A stretch of 64,000 nt of DNA, taken from contig NZ_CP061739.1 of NCBI RefSeq assembly GCF_014770435.1, positions 1,736,001-1,800,000 of the forward strand, written 5' to 3'. The notes below the pieces were generated by a model, which searched no databases, had not been told where the DNA came from, and was given only the letters and a program-made list of their open reading frames with translations. Below, piece by piece: positions 7,997 through 16,022 of the stretch (position 1 is the first letter of the stretch; the number at the start of each line of letters is the position of its first letter). The DNA comes from Psychrobacter sp. 28M-43 (GTDB taxonomy: Bacteria; Pseudomonadota; Gammaproteobacteria; Pseudomonadales; Moraxellaceae). Made by a program: the position numbers and the translations under genes.

Positions 7997-10441
7997 GTGT
8001 CAGAATTAAAACGCATTTTACAACAGATTACCGCCTTGAGCGACGTGCCAGACCCTGCGGTACTTAAACGCTTGATTGATGAGCTACGAGTCAGTGATAA
8101 AGAACCTGCATTGGCCAACGAAAAAATTCAATCCCTTATTGATATCATACATCAGCATCCAGAATATGGAGATGGGCTGTCTAGTTTCGTGCTAAAACTG
8201 ATTATTCAATATCGACAAATTGCGCTGTATACCGATACTGGTATCATGTCCGACCAAGGTTTCTTCAATAGTTTACGCCGATTAATTGGCCATCGATTTT
8301 TACCATTACTACCACAAGATGACTCTGTCGTAGAATTGGTGGGCTACTTATTTAATAAACGCTCTGATGAACGCTGGCTGGCCAATATTGAAAAGGGAAA
8401 ATGGGACAAACTGGTTGAGCTGGTTCGCGTAGAAGAGAAACACTTAAATCTAGTCGCTACCGCAAAAAACAGTATTCTAAACGCCATTATCATTTTGTCT
8501 TATCGCATCAGCGGTATCGGCTTGCATCCTGATTTGATGGAGTCCTATCCACAAATACTGAACTACTCAGCATCTTTCGTTGCACAAAACCAAGAAGCCG
8601 TACTCTTCGTCAATCAATATCGTCAAGCACATGAGCTTGATACCTTGACAGATATCACGCCCGAGCAAGCAGTCGATCCTGCACCTCTATTGGTCATGCT
8701 TGAACAGTGCGAAGATATCGTCGCTACCGTACGCAAGCGGATTTATAAAACTGGTATCTCTATCCGTTTGACTAATATGATGCTGCGTTTAGATCAAAGC
8801 TTGCAGCGTATGCGGATTTTGACTGAGTTGGTCACAGACGATAATCAAAAGCGAGATCGTGCTGTTATCGAACTGATACAGGCGCTCATTACTACAGCCA
8901 ATCAGCGTTATAGTATTGGTTATTTGATTGATAACAATACCAAACTACTCTCTCGCAAAGTCACAGAAAATGCCAGCCGCGTCGGTGAGCATTATATTAG
9001 TACCGATAAAGCTGGCTATCAAAAAATGCTCAAAAAAGCCTCTATCGGTGGCTTTGTCATTGCATTTATGGCAACCATAAAAATACTGGCGTATCACTTA
9101 GCGCTTGCACCCATGGGACGCGCGTTCATCAACAGTATGATCTATGGTTTGGGTTTCGTATTTATTCATGTTATCCGCGGCACAGTCGCGACCAAGCAGC
9201 CAGCCATGACCGCGGCTGCAATCGCCTCTACCATTTCTGAAGGCTCTGGCAAAAAATCGCATCAGTTGACCAAGCTATCAGAATTGGTCGTCGATATCTT
9301 GCGTACCCAGTTTATCGCTATTATGGGTAACGTTATGTTAGCCGTACCCGTCGCTTTGATTATCTCTTTTGCTTGGTTGCAATATACTGGCGCGCCAATG
9401 ATCGATACCGAAAAAGCAGGACACTTGCTACATGATCTCGACCCGTTCCACTCATTAGCGCTGCCCCATGCTGCCATTGCTGGGGTTTACTTGTTCTTAT
9501 CTGGTTTGATTGCCGGTTACTACGACAACTTGGCAGTTTATAACAACGTAGGCGCACGTATACAACGTCACAGATTGTTGAAATACATATTGCCTAGCTC
9601 ATGGCTTCAGCGTTTAGGCGGCTTTATAGAAGCCAATTTGGGCGCTATCATGGGTAACTTCTTATTCGGGGTGTTCTTAGGTAGTACCGCGACTATCGGC
9701 TATATCTTCGGCTTACCAATTGATATTCGTCACATTGCCTTTGCTTCAGCAAACTTGGCACACGGACTATTCAACATATCTGCTGATGATATCAGCTGGA
9801 GCCTCATTCTAATTTCTATACTTGGTGTGGCACTTATTGGTCTGGTCAACTTAATCGTTAGCTTTTCGTTGGCACTGTTTGTCGCCCTACGTTCTAAAGA
9901 AGTTCGCTTTTTTGAATGGAGTCGCCTCACAAAACTGGTGTTTGGCCATATTATTAGTCATCCGTCTGACTTTTTCTGGCCACGTGATAAGCCAATGAAA
10001 TATGCGCGTATCGATAGTCAGGGTCACATGATATTTGATGACACTTCAGCACAAAAAAACGGCAAATCTATACCAAGTAATTATGTGGTAAGGCGTCTGT
10101 CTGATGTCAGGATACTGCCTGAATCTAAACATGCTGATGCTCAACATTCACAGACCAACACCGACATCAATTATGAAAAGCAGCCGACAGATGATCATAC
10201 GCAGCCGTATAGCTCTCCTGAAAAGGTAATGGATCTGGATGATGGTTTAGTCGATGACGAACTAAACAGTGTTCCTTATACCGATGATATTCAATACGAT
10301 AAGGCCACCAAAACGATAAGTGCGATCAATAACGATATCGTTAGTGATGAGCCATACCACACTGACTCTGATGATAAGCAAACTGGTGACGCAAAAACAC
10401 CTTTACCAAAACCTAAAAAACCACCAAAGCTACCTAGTTAA
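7997..10441 (+). CDS. Gcr/SpecificRecomb family membrane protein
   Basis: It matches the proteobacterial family annotated as site-specific recombinase Gcr (Pfam SpecificRecomb). That recombinase label rests on old genetics; the protein looks like an integral membrane protein. An N-terminal soluble helical part (about 1-340) is followed by several hydrophobic segments between about residues 345 and 640, then an acidic, low-complexity tail (about 690-814) ending in a Lys/Pro-rich end. No serine- or tyrosine-recombinase motif is visible. The start is GTG at 7997 behind AAAGGG. It is a single gene with its own terminator, and no target repeats for a recombinase are seen nearby. Confidence 0.8.
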   Translation: MSELKRILQQITALSDVPDPAVLKRLIDELRVSDKEPALANEKIQSLIDIIHQHPEYGDGLSSFVLKLIIQYRQIALYTDTGIMSDQGFFNSLRRLIGHRFLPLLPQDDSVVELVGYLFNKRSDERWLANIEKGKWDKLVELVRVEEKHLNLVATAKNSILNAIIILSYRISGIGLHPDLMESYPQILNYSASFVAQNQEAVLFVNQYRQAHELDTLTDITPEQAVDPAPLLVMLEQCEDIVATVRKRIYKTGISIRLTNMMLRLDQSLQRMRILTELVTDDNQKRDRAVIELIQALITTANQRYSIGYLIDNNTKLLSRKVTENASRVGEHYISTDKAGYQKMLKKASIGGFVIAFMATIKILAYHLALAPMGRAFINSMIYGLGFVFIHVIRGTVATKQPAMTAAAIASTISEGSGKKSHQLTKLSELVVDILRTQFIAIMGNVMLAVPVALIISFAWLQYTGAPMIDTEKAGHLLHDLDPFHSLALPHAAIAGVYLFLSGLIAGYYDNLAVYNNVGARIQRHRLLKYILPSSWLQRLGGFIEANLGAIMGNFLFGVFLGSTATIGYIFGLPIDIRHIAFASANLAHGLFNISADDISWSLILISILGVALIGLVNLIVSFSLALFVALRSKEVRFFEWSRLTKLVFGHIISHPSDFFWPRDKPMKYARIDSQGHMIFDDTSAQKNGKSIPSNYVVRRLSDVRILPESKHADAQHSQTNTDINYEKQPTDDHTQPYSSPEKVMDLDDGLVDDELNSVPYTDDIQYDKATKTISAINNDIVSDEPYHTDSDDKQTGDAKTPLPKPKKPPKLPS

Positions 10442-10464
10442 ATAGGTAGTTGCGGTGGGTTTTT
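10421..10464 (+). terminator. Terminator overlapping the Gcr-family stop codon
   Basis: Nested pairing of CCACC (10421-10425) with GGTGG (10454-10458) encloses CTACCTA/TAGGTAG (10430-10436 with 10443-10449). A run of T follows. The hairpin begins inside the coding sequence, so the stop codon lies within it. Confidence 0.7.
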
Positions 10465-10820
10465 GCTCGATCAACTGTTGATATTAAAATTATTTGTCAT
10501 AAGACCTGTTATGAGAGTATGTTCGGTGCGCTATACAGGCATCGAACACTTTGGAAAATTCTTTTATTCCAACCTCCTTTATATCTAGAAGATTTCCACA
10601 ACTCAGGCATATGAGGGAAATTTACAAACTCTTCATCTATTCTCTCCATATATGTTAATCCATCTATAGCAACATAGTTTTCATCGAACAAATAGCTCCA
10701 TAAATTAAGTAGAACATTTCATTACATTATTTACGCTAGTATTTAACTAAGTTACAACCAATACAGTTAGATTGAGATGCGTCAAGCGACATTGAATACA
10801 TGTAAAATAATGGATTAGAT
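10465..10820. other. Low-density intergenic region with a possible gene fragment
   Basis: The minus strand is open from 10691 to 10509 (60 residues from a TTG) with a protein-like composition containing FPHMPELWKSSRYKGGWNKR. It has no ATG start and no clear ribosome binding site. It may be a decayed gene fragment; no function is assigned. Confidence 0.3.
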
Positions 10821-11120
10821 ATGACCGCAAGAGTAACCAACAAAGCAATTTTCAGTAGTAGAATTTTTTCAATTAATTATGTTACCTACCCTATTAACCA
10901 TAGCGTTATGAAGCACTATGACCCCGTGCAAAAAGGCCGTTATTACAAATTAAATTTTGTTTTAATTCAGCCTAAAGTTGGTGGTGTGTTCGAGTGTTCA
11001 AACTGCATTGTAAACCTGTTCGACAGAGTTTATTTATTTCGTCCCGATAAATATGAGCACAGTGTTTCACGAATTCAGTCTGGTAAACGCGTGTTATTGA
11101 GTTTTGCTTTGAATATTTAG
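10821..11120 (+). CDS. Small 2OG-Fe(II) oxygenase-like protein
   Basis: This 99-residue product looks like the core of a 2-oxoglutarate/Fe(II) dioxygenase. A likely HxD iron pair is His32-Tyr-Asp34, followed by KGRYYKLNFVL, a GGVFEC turn, LFRPDKYEHSVSRI supplying the distal His80, and SGKRVLLSF with Arg90 as the probable 2-oxoglutarate anchor. These motifs are seen; the fold and activity are inferred. It is about half the usual length for the superfamily, so it could be a minimal member or a remnant. The ribosome binding site is weak and there are no linked partner genes. Confidence 0.5.
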   Translation: MTARVTNKAIFSSRIFSINYVTYPINHSVMKHYDPVQKGRYYKLNFVLIQPKVGGVFECSNCIVNLFDRVYLFRPDKYEHSVSRIQSGKRVLLSFALNI

Positions 11121-11315
11121 CCAAAGCTTATTAAAGCTGGGCAAACTGTCGAGTTATTTTCCTTTGATTGGTTTGCCATAGGTATACCTCCAAAGCAACC
11201 AGCTATTTCACCCTTTAAGTCTATTAACAGACCACTTAAAACAGACTGGTATAATGGAACTACTTATAACAGACTGTTTATTTAGCCTTGTATATTAAGA
11301 CGCTTATAACCCTCT

Positions 11316-12152
11316 TTATGGGCTCGGGCACTGTGCGCTTGAGGTTATTACCTTACCGTCACCCAATCTATAAGCCAATAGATAATTACCCCACACACAG
11401 CCCCCGTCAAGTGCGCGCGCATGTGGCAAATCAATCTCGCCTTTTAGCGCAGCCCAATGCCCAAATAGTATCTTACGAGTGCGCGGTACTTGCCACTTAA
11501 ACCAAGGCAAAAAATCGGTTGGCATAGCCTCATCTAAGCCTGCTGAGAAGCTAAACTCAAGCGACCCATCCTGCTTACACAAGCGCATACGCGTAAAGTA
11601 ATTAGCAATCGCCCGCATCTTGGTAAATCCTTCGATACCTGCATGCCATTCATCCGCTTCTTTGCTATATAGATTCGGCAGCAATTGGTCGAGCTGCGCT
11701 AAATTACTTTGCAGCTGAGCTTCTAATTGCTGCGCGTATCCTGCGGCGGCTTCAATACTCCAATGCGGTGGAATACCCGCATGTACCAACACCGTTTGCT
11801 CATCAGGATAGGCCAATATCGGCTGCCTGCGTAACCATTCGAGCAACTCATCACAGTCATCCGCAGCAAAGATAGGTGCCGTTTTGTCTTTATTTTTAAG
11901 CTTGGCTGCCCCGCGCCAAACTGCTATCAAATTAAGATCATGATTGCCCAATACCGTTGCCGCAGCGCCCTGCTCACACAACGCTTTGACATGACGCAGC
12001 GTATTCAATGAGTCCTCGCCGCGTGCTACCAGATCACCAGCAAACCACAATTTGTCTTGTTTAGGATCAAAATCCAGTGTTTTTAGCAATTGTAGATACG
12101 CAGCATAGCAACCTTGCAAGTCACCGATAACATACTGATGGCGAAAACTCAT
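11316..12152 (-). CDS. apaH: Bis(5'-nucleosyl)-tetraphosphatase (symmetrical) ApaH
   Basis: It hydrolyses Ap4A to two ADP and so controls dinucleoside polyphosphate alarmones and RNA 5' caps. Metallophosphatase signatures are all present: GDLQGC (10-15), FAGDLVARGEDS (about 38-49) and LGNHDLNLIAVWRG (about 68-81), with a later LVHAGIPPHW. Its 278 residues match the family. It lies downstream of rsmA in the same orientation, 141 bases apart with a hairpin between them. In many gammaproteobacteria these genes sit in one pdxA-rsmA-apaG-apaH group; apaG is not present here. Confidence 0.95.
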   Translation of the reverse strand: MSFRHQYVIGDLQGCYAAYLQLLKTLDFDPKQDKLWFAGDLVARGEDSLNTLRHVKALCEQGAAATVLGNHDLNLIAVWRGAAKLKNKDKTAPIFAADDCDELLEWLRRQPILAYPDEQTVLVHAGIPPHWSIEAAAGYAQQLEAQLQSNLAQLDQLLPNLYSKEADEWHAGIEGFTKMRAIANYFTRMRLCKQDGSLEFSFSAGLDEAMPTDFLPWFKWQVPRTRKILFGHWAALKGEIDLPHARALDGGCVWGNYLLAYRLGDGKVITSSAQCPSP

Positions 12153-12234
12153 AATATCTCAACGATTTGAACACGATAGTTAAAGACAGCTCGATAAGAA
12201 ATAAATACCTAAGCACTGGTCATAAAAATAAAGC

Positions 12235-12263
12235 ATAAAAAACCGCCATTATAATTGACGGTT
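12235..12263 (-). terminator. Hairpin between rsmA and apaH
   Basis: Read on the minus strand, AACCGTC (12263-12257) pairs with GGCGGTT (12247-12241) including one G-U, and a T run follows. It could end or attenuate rsmA transcripts before apaH. Confidence 0.6.
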
Positions 12264-12293
12264 AGTAGCATGCTTTTATGTATCAAAAATACA

Positions 12294-13157
12294 TTATACG
12301 TCTAGCTGTTGTGAATGATTGCTTAGGTTCACAAAATCTGTGACGCTTAATGTCTCAGGTCGTGCCTGCGGATCGATACCACAAGCCGCAAAATCGTCTT
12401 CGCTCAATGTCGGCAGCAACGTTGATTTTTTGAAGATAGCACGTAGCGTCTTGCGACGATGGTTAAAGGTCTCACGTACGACAATGGCAAAATGCTCTTC
12501 ATCATTTGCGACTACTGGTTTGTTGATATGCGGTGTCAGGCGGAAGACAGCACTGGTCACCTTGGGTGGTGGATTAAACGCACCGCGAGGAACGGTCAGC
12601 AAATAATCTGTATCACAGTGGTATTGCATGATGACCGATAAGCGACCATAAGTCTTGCTACCCACATCGGCCGTGATACGCTCGACCACTTCTTTTTGCA
12701 ACATAAAATGCATGTCTTGAATCACATCGGCATAGCTAAGCAGATGAAATAAAATAGGCGTAGAGATGTTATACGGCAGGTTGCCCACCACGCGCAGCTT
12801 ACCGCGCTCTTCACTATATAGCTCACGGTAGTCCACATGCATCGCGTTGTCTTTGATAATCTCAAAGTTTGGATGGCTATTGGCACCGATACGAATACGC
12901 AAGCTATCTGCCAAATCACGATCCAGCTCTACGACTGTCATCGCATCCACTTCTGCTAATAACGGCTCGGTCAATGCGCCCATACCAGGCCCAATCTCGA
13001 TCAAATTGTCATCGCGCTCTAGACGAATACTTTCGACGATTTCGCGAATGACGCTAGTATCATGCAGGAAATTTTGGCCAAAGCGCTTACGCGGCTGATG
13101 TTTGGCAGCACGTAAGCTGTTAGAAATAGTTTGAGCATCAAATGAAGTTTTGGACAT
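12294..13157 (-). CDS. rsmA: 16S rRNA dimethyladenosine transferase RsmA (KsgA)
   Basis: It dimethylates A1518 and A1519 in helix 45 of 16S rRNA during late 30S assembly. It shows the N-terminal [11 protein letters not shown], the SAM-binding GPGMGALT (residues 56-63) and the catalytic NLPYNIS (126-132), with the late [13 protein letters not shown] element. Its 287 residues match the family. Upstream on this strand the expected partner pdxA is about 1.5 kb away, separated by a foreign segment, so rsmA probably uses a promoter in 13158-13290. Confidence 0.97.
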   Translation of the reverse strand: MSKTSFDAQTISNSLRAAKHQPRKRFGQNFLHDTSVIREIVESIRLERDDNLIEIGPGMGALTEPLLAEVDAMTVVELDRDLADSLRIRIGANSHPNFEIIKDNAMHVDYRELYSEERGKLRVVGNLPYNISTPILFHLLSYADVIQDMHFMLQKEVVERITADVGSKTYGRLSVIMQYHCDTDYLLTVPRGAFNPPPKVTSAVFRLTPHINKPVVANDEEHFAIVVRETFNHRRKTLRAIFKKSTLLPTLSEDDFAACGIDPQARPETLSVTDFVNLSNHSQQLDV

Positions 13158-13294
13158 AAAAGAGTCTTAATGTATAAAAGATAAATGGGCGATAATAGTG
13201 TAATGGCAGCGATACGCTGACTTTATAATGGCGAATTATACCACAGCTCATAATTAGGCTGTGTTTTTGAATAATTATTATCGATAGACGAGTC

Positions 13295-13453
13295 ATGCTT
13301 TCGAGTAACCGACCCGGTAACTTTTTACCTCTACATCCATTTAATATAAACTCTGATTATGCTAAATGGCAGCGTCAAACCGAGCGCTATCAGACAGAAA
13401 TAAATCCAAAATCGAGTCATGACAACGATTGCGGCGTAAAGTTAAATCGATAA
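13295..13453 (+). CDS. Possible small protein of 52 residues
   Basis: An ORF from ATG 13295 to TAA 13451 encodes 52 hydrophilic residues, including RPGNFLPLHPFNINSDYAKW. There is no signal peptide, and the ribosome binding site (ACGAG) is weak. It lies between rsmA and an IS3 transposase remnant, so it may be debris from past insertions rather than a working gene. Not recognised. Confidence 0.3.
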   Translation: MLSSNRPGNFLPLHPFNINSDYAKWQRQTERYQTEINPKSSHDNDCGVKLNR

Positions 13454-13479
13454 TTAATCGATTTTTAACCCTTCTTAGG

Positions 13480-13581
13480 TTTAATAAAGCCCGACTGCAT
13501 AACGCAATTGGTTATGTCTCACCTTTTGAGTTTGAAAAGCGGTATTATGATAATTTAACCCTGTCAGGCATTGCTGCCTGA
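13480..13581 (+). pseudogene. IS3-family transposase remnant (C-terminal end)
   Basis: One frame reads FNKARLHNAIGYVSPFEFEK and on to TGA at 13579-13581. This matches the conserved C-terminal ending of IS3-family OrfB integrases (typically YN..R.H.ALGY.SP..FE). Only about 33 codons remain and the catalytic DDE residues are gone. A short hairpin, GTCAGGCA/TGCCTGAC (13563-13570 with 13575-13582), overlaps the stop. The remnant sits directly upstream of a GC-rich gene, suggesting an old IS-mediated insertion. Confidence 0.7.
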
Positions 13582-13676
13582 CTCCAGTAAAGTAAGCCAG
13601 TCTCTGATATAGTCGAGGCGGTTCAGCCCTACGCGATCGTCAGCCCGCCAGATAAATACCCTTAGGGAGTTCAAAC

Positions 13677-14456
13677 ATGATCCTGAAACTTAACGTCACA
13701 CTCCATTATCGACTCTCAGAGCCTATGGATCTTTTGCTTCAGATCGAAGCCGCCGATCTTGCGGATCAGCGGGTGCGTTCGACCGAGATTTGGACATCAG
13801 ACGTTGCGCATTTTTCACGGGTCACCGCCGATGATGGCATAGGAGAGCGGATTTGGATTCATGCTGAAGGGGATTTTAGCTGCACTTACCTCGCAGAGAT
13901 CACCGTTGACCGTCCTGCCTTGGACATATCGGCACTGTCCCAAACGCCCCTGCATCTTTTGCCCGGAGAGACGATCAGGCATTTAATGCCGTCTCACTAT
14001 TGCCCGTCAGAACAGTTCCATGCCTTCGTGGACGCCGAGTTTGGCAATCTCGCTGGCGGCGCACGGATTGCCGCGATGCGCGACTGGATCGAGTCGGCAT
14101 TTAGCTATGTACCCGGATCGAGCCATGCACAAACCACCGCGCTCGACAGCTTTGCTCAACGTCAGGGCGTATGCCGCGACTTTGCGCATGTTCTCGTAAC
14201 ATTAGCACGCGCGTCGTCGATACCAGCTAGGTTTGTGAGCGTTTATGCGCCCGATGTGACACCACAAGACTTTCATGCCGTGGCCGAGGTCTACCTTGAA
14301 GGGAGCTGGCATCTCATTGATCCGACTGGCATGGCAGGTGCCGACACAATGGCCCGCATTGGTGTTGGGTCCGATGCGTCAAACGTCGCATTCTTAACCT
14401 CGTTCGGATCCATGGAGCTCGTCAACCAATCAGTATCCGTGACCAGACAATCTTAG
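13677..14456 (+). CDS. Transglutaminase-like cysteine protease family protein
   Basis: The product has an N-terminal beta-rich region (about 1-110) and a transglutaminase core with a catalytic triad visible as Cys166 (GVCRDFAH), His200 (FHAVAEVYL) and Asp215 (WHLIDPTG). This family resembles bacterial proteins common in alphaproteobacteria that act as proteases or amidases; the substrate is unknown. No signal peptide is seen. The start has a strong AGGGAG site (13664-13669). Hand-counted 60-base rows inside the gene reach 53-65% GC, against 45-48% in sampled rows of neighbouring genes. It runs opposite to pdxA and rsmA and lies beside an IS3 remnant, so horizontal acquisition is likely. Confidence 0.85.
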   Translation: MILKLNVTLHYRLSEPMDLLLQIEAADLADQRVRSTEIWTSDVAHFSRVTADDGIGERIWIHAEGDFSCTYLAEITVDRPALDISALSQTPLHLLPGETIRHLMPSHYCPSEQFHAFVDAEFGNLAGGARIAAMRDWIESAFSYVPGSSHAQTTALDSFAQRQGVCRDFAHVLVTLARASSIPARFVSVYAPDVTPQDFHAVAEVYLEGSWHLIDPTGMAGADTMARIGVGSDASNVAFLTSFGSMELVNQSVSVTRQS

Positions 14457-14623
14457 GGTCTTGACCCTAGGATTGCGGGCCTGTGTTTAAGACAGACGCT
14501 GCCCGTCATACACGATATAAACTTTACTAAATCGTCTTAAGTAGCTGCCTTTTTAGATAAGTATTGTTGATACTAACGTTGCCAAATACTAATACTGCGT
14601 GAAAAATATCTATAAGCACTGAC

Positions 14624-15724
14624 TTATACAGCAGGTACATCAATAAGTGATTTATCAGCCATCTCATTAGCCATACTTAGTGCTTGATATAAACTGGTCG
14701 CACTCGCACCGCCGCTTCCTGCCAAGTCTAACGCCGTACCATGATCAACAGAGGTACGAATATAAGGCAAGCCTAAGGTTAGATTGACCGTATCGCCAAA
14801 ACCGTGCGACTTTAATACTGGCAATCCTTGGTCGTGATACATGGCAATGACCGCATCACAGTTTGCTAAATGTCTGGTGGTAAATAACGTATCAGCTGGC
14901 ATCGCTTCTGATATGTGTACGCCTGCATCGATAAACTCTCTCAGAACTGGATTGATAATCTCAATCTCCTCACTTCCCAAGTGACCACCCTCGCCTGCAT
15001 GTGGATTGAGGCCACAAACTAAAATACGAGGCTGCGTGAGACCAAACTTTTCTCTCATATCATCGATGACAATTTGTACCGTTTGGCGTACATTATCGGC
15101 AGTAATCGCAGCAGGGATGTCCTTTAATGGTAAATGCGTAGTGACAAGCGCTACTTTCATCGCTTGATTGGCAAGCATCATGACGACTTTCTCACAGCCA
15201 CTTTGCTGCATAAAAAACTCAGTATGACCACTAAACATGGTGCCATCTAATAGCTTGATGCCAGCATCTATCAACGCTGATTTTTGCAATGGCCCAGTGA
15301 CGATGGCAGAGACTGTATTATTTATTGCCAGTTTATGAGCAATATCTAACTGCTGAGCCACCATCGCTGAGTTAGCGATACTGATTTGCCCGCAGACAAC
15401 TGGTGCCGCACAAGGAATATTCAGTAGGATAAAAGCACTATCAGCGTCTATATTCTGCTGTGATATCTGCTCTACCAAGTTAACAGCGAAGTTATCGGCA
15501 TTTATATCTGTATTGATAGTATGCCAACTAGGTATGCTTTTGAGCATGCCAGCCGCGACCAACTCCTCTGCGCGAGTTTGCATCGCTTTAGCATCAGCAG
15601 TCACCCAAATTGGCCGAGCAAAATCTTGCAACTTACCCTCTGCTGCTAGTCCTAGTACTACGTCCATGCCAATACCCGCAGGCTCACCTGTGGTGATTAA
15701 TAGTGGGCGTTTTTTTTCTGTCAT
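14624..15724 (-). CDS. pdxA: 4-hydroxythreonine-4-phosphate dehydrogenase PdxA
   Basis: It performs the NAD-dependent oxidation of 4-phosphohydroxy-L-threonine in the DXP-dependent pyridoxal-phosphate pathway. Recognisable blocks are TTGEPAGIG (11-19), DGTMFSGHTEFF with a metal His, GLNPHAGEGGHLG and the C-terminal SVDHGTALDLAG. At 366 residues it is somewhat longer than the usual 330; the extra length lies in the first half, around residues 60-100. It is the upstream member of a former pdxA-rsmA-apaH set. Confidence 0.95.
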   Translation of the reverse strand: MTEKKRPLLITTGEPAGIGMDVVLGLAAEGKLQDFARPIWVTADAKAMQTRAEELVAAGMLKSIPSWHTINTDINADNFAVNLVEQISQQNIDADSAFILLNIPCAAPVVCGQISIANSAMVAQQLDIAHKLAINNTVSAIVTGPLQKSALIDAGIKLLDGTMFSGHTEFFMQQSGCEKVVMMLANQAMKVALVTTHLPLKDIPAAITADNVRQTVQIVIDDMREKFGLTQPRILVCGLNPHAGEGGHLGSEEIEIINPVLREFIDAGVHISEAMPADTLFTTRHLANCDAVIAMYHDQGLPVLKSHGFGDTVNLTLGLPYIRTSVDHGTALDLAGSGGASATSLYQALSMANEMADKSLIDVPAV

Positions 15725-16022
15725 AACAATAGCCTTACGTTATTCAAATTATTGATTTTATTATATTTATAATTAATACCTTAAGTTTTGATACTTAGAT
15801 ATTGTATGGTATCTCTTACTTCATAAAAAACAATCACTTCAGATTTAGTTCTTTATCAAGTCTAAAAAACCACATTATGTGTTAAACTTTCGCATCTGAT
15901 TGTAGCATTTACAGACAAACCTGAGACCGCGTTTTGGTACTTCTATCGTAGAGGCGCGCTACGTTTGTATTGCTCTATCATCGACATCTTTTTTCATACC
16001 CATTTTAACTCATTAGGCACTC

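Noticed and set aside
11288..11500. Plus-strand ORF of 70 residues
   Set aside because: Most of it lies antisense to the 3' end of apaH and follows its codon pattern; no ribosome binding site.
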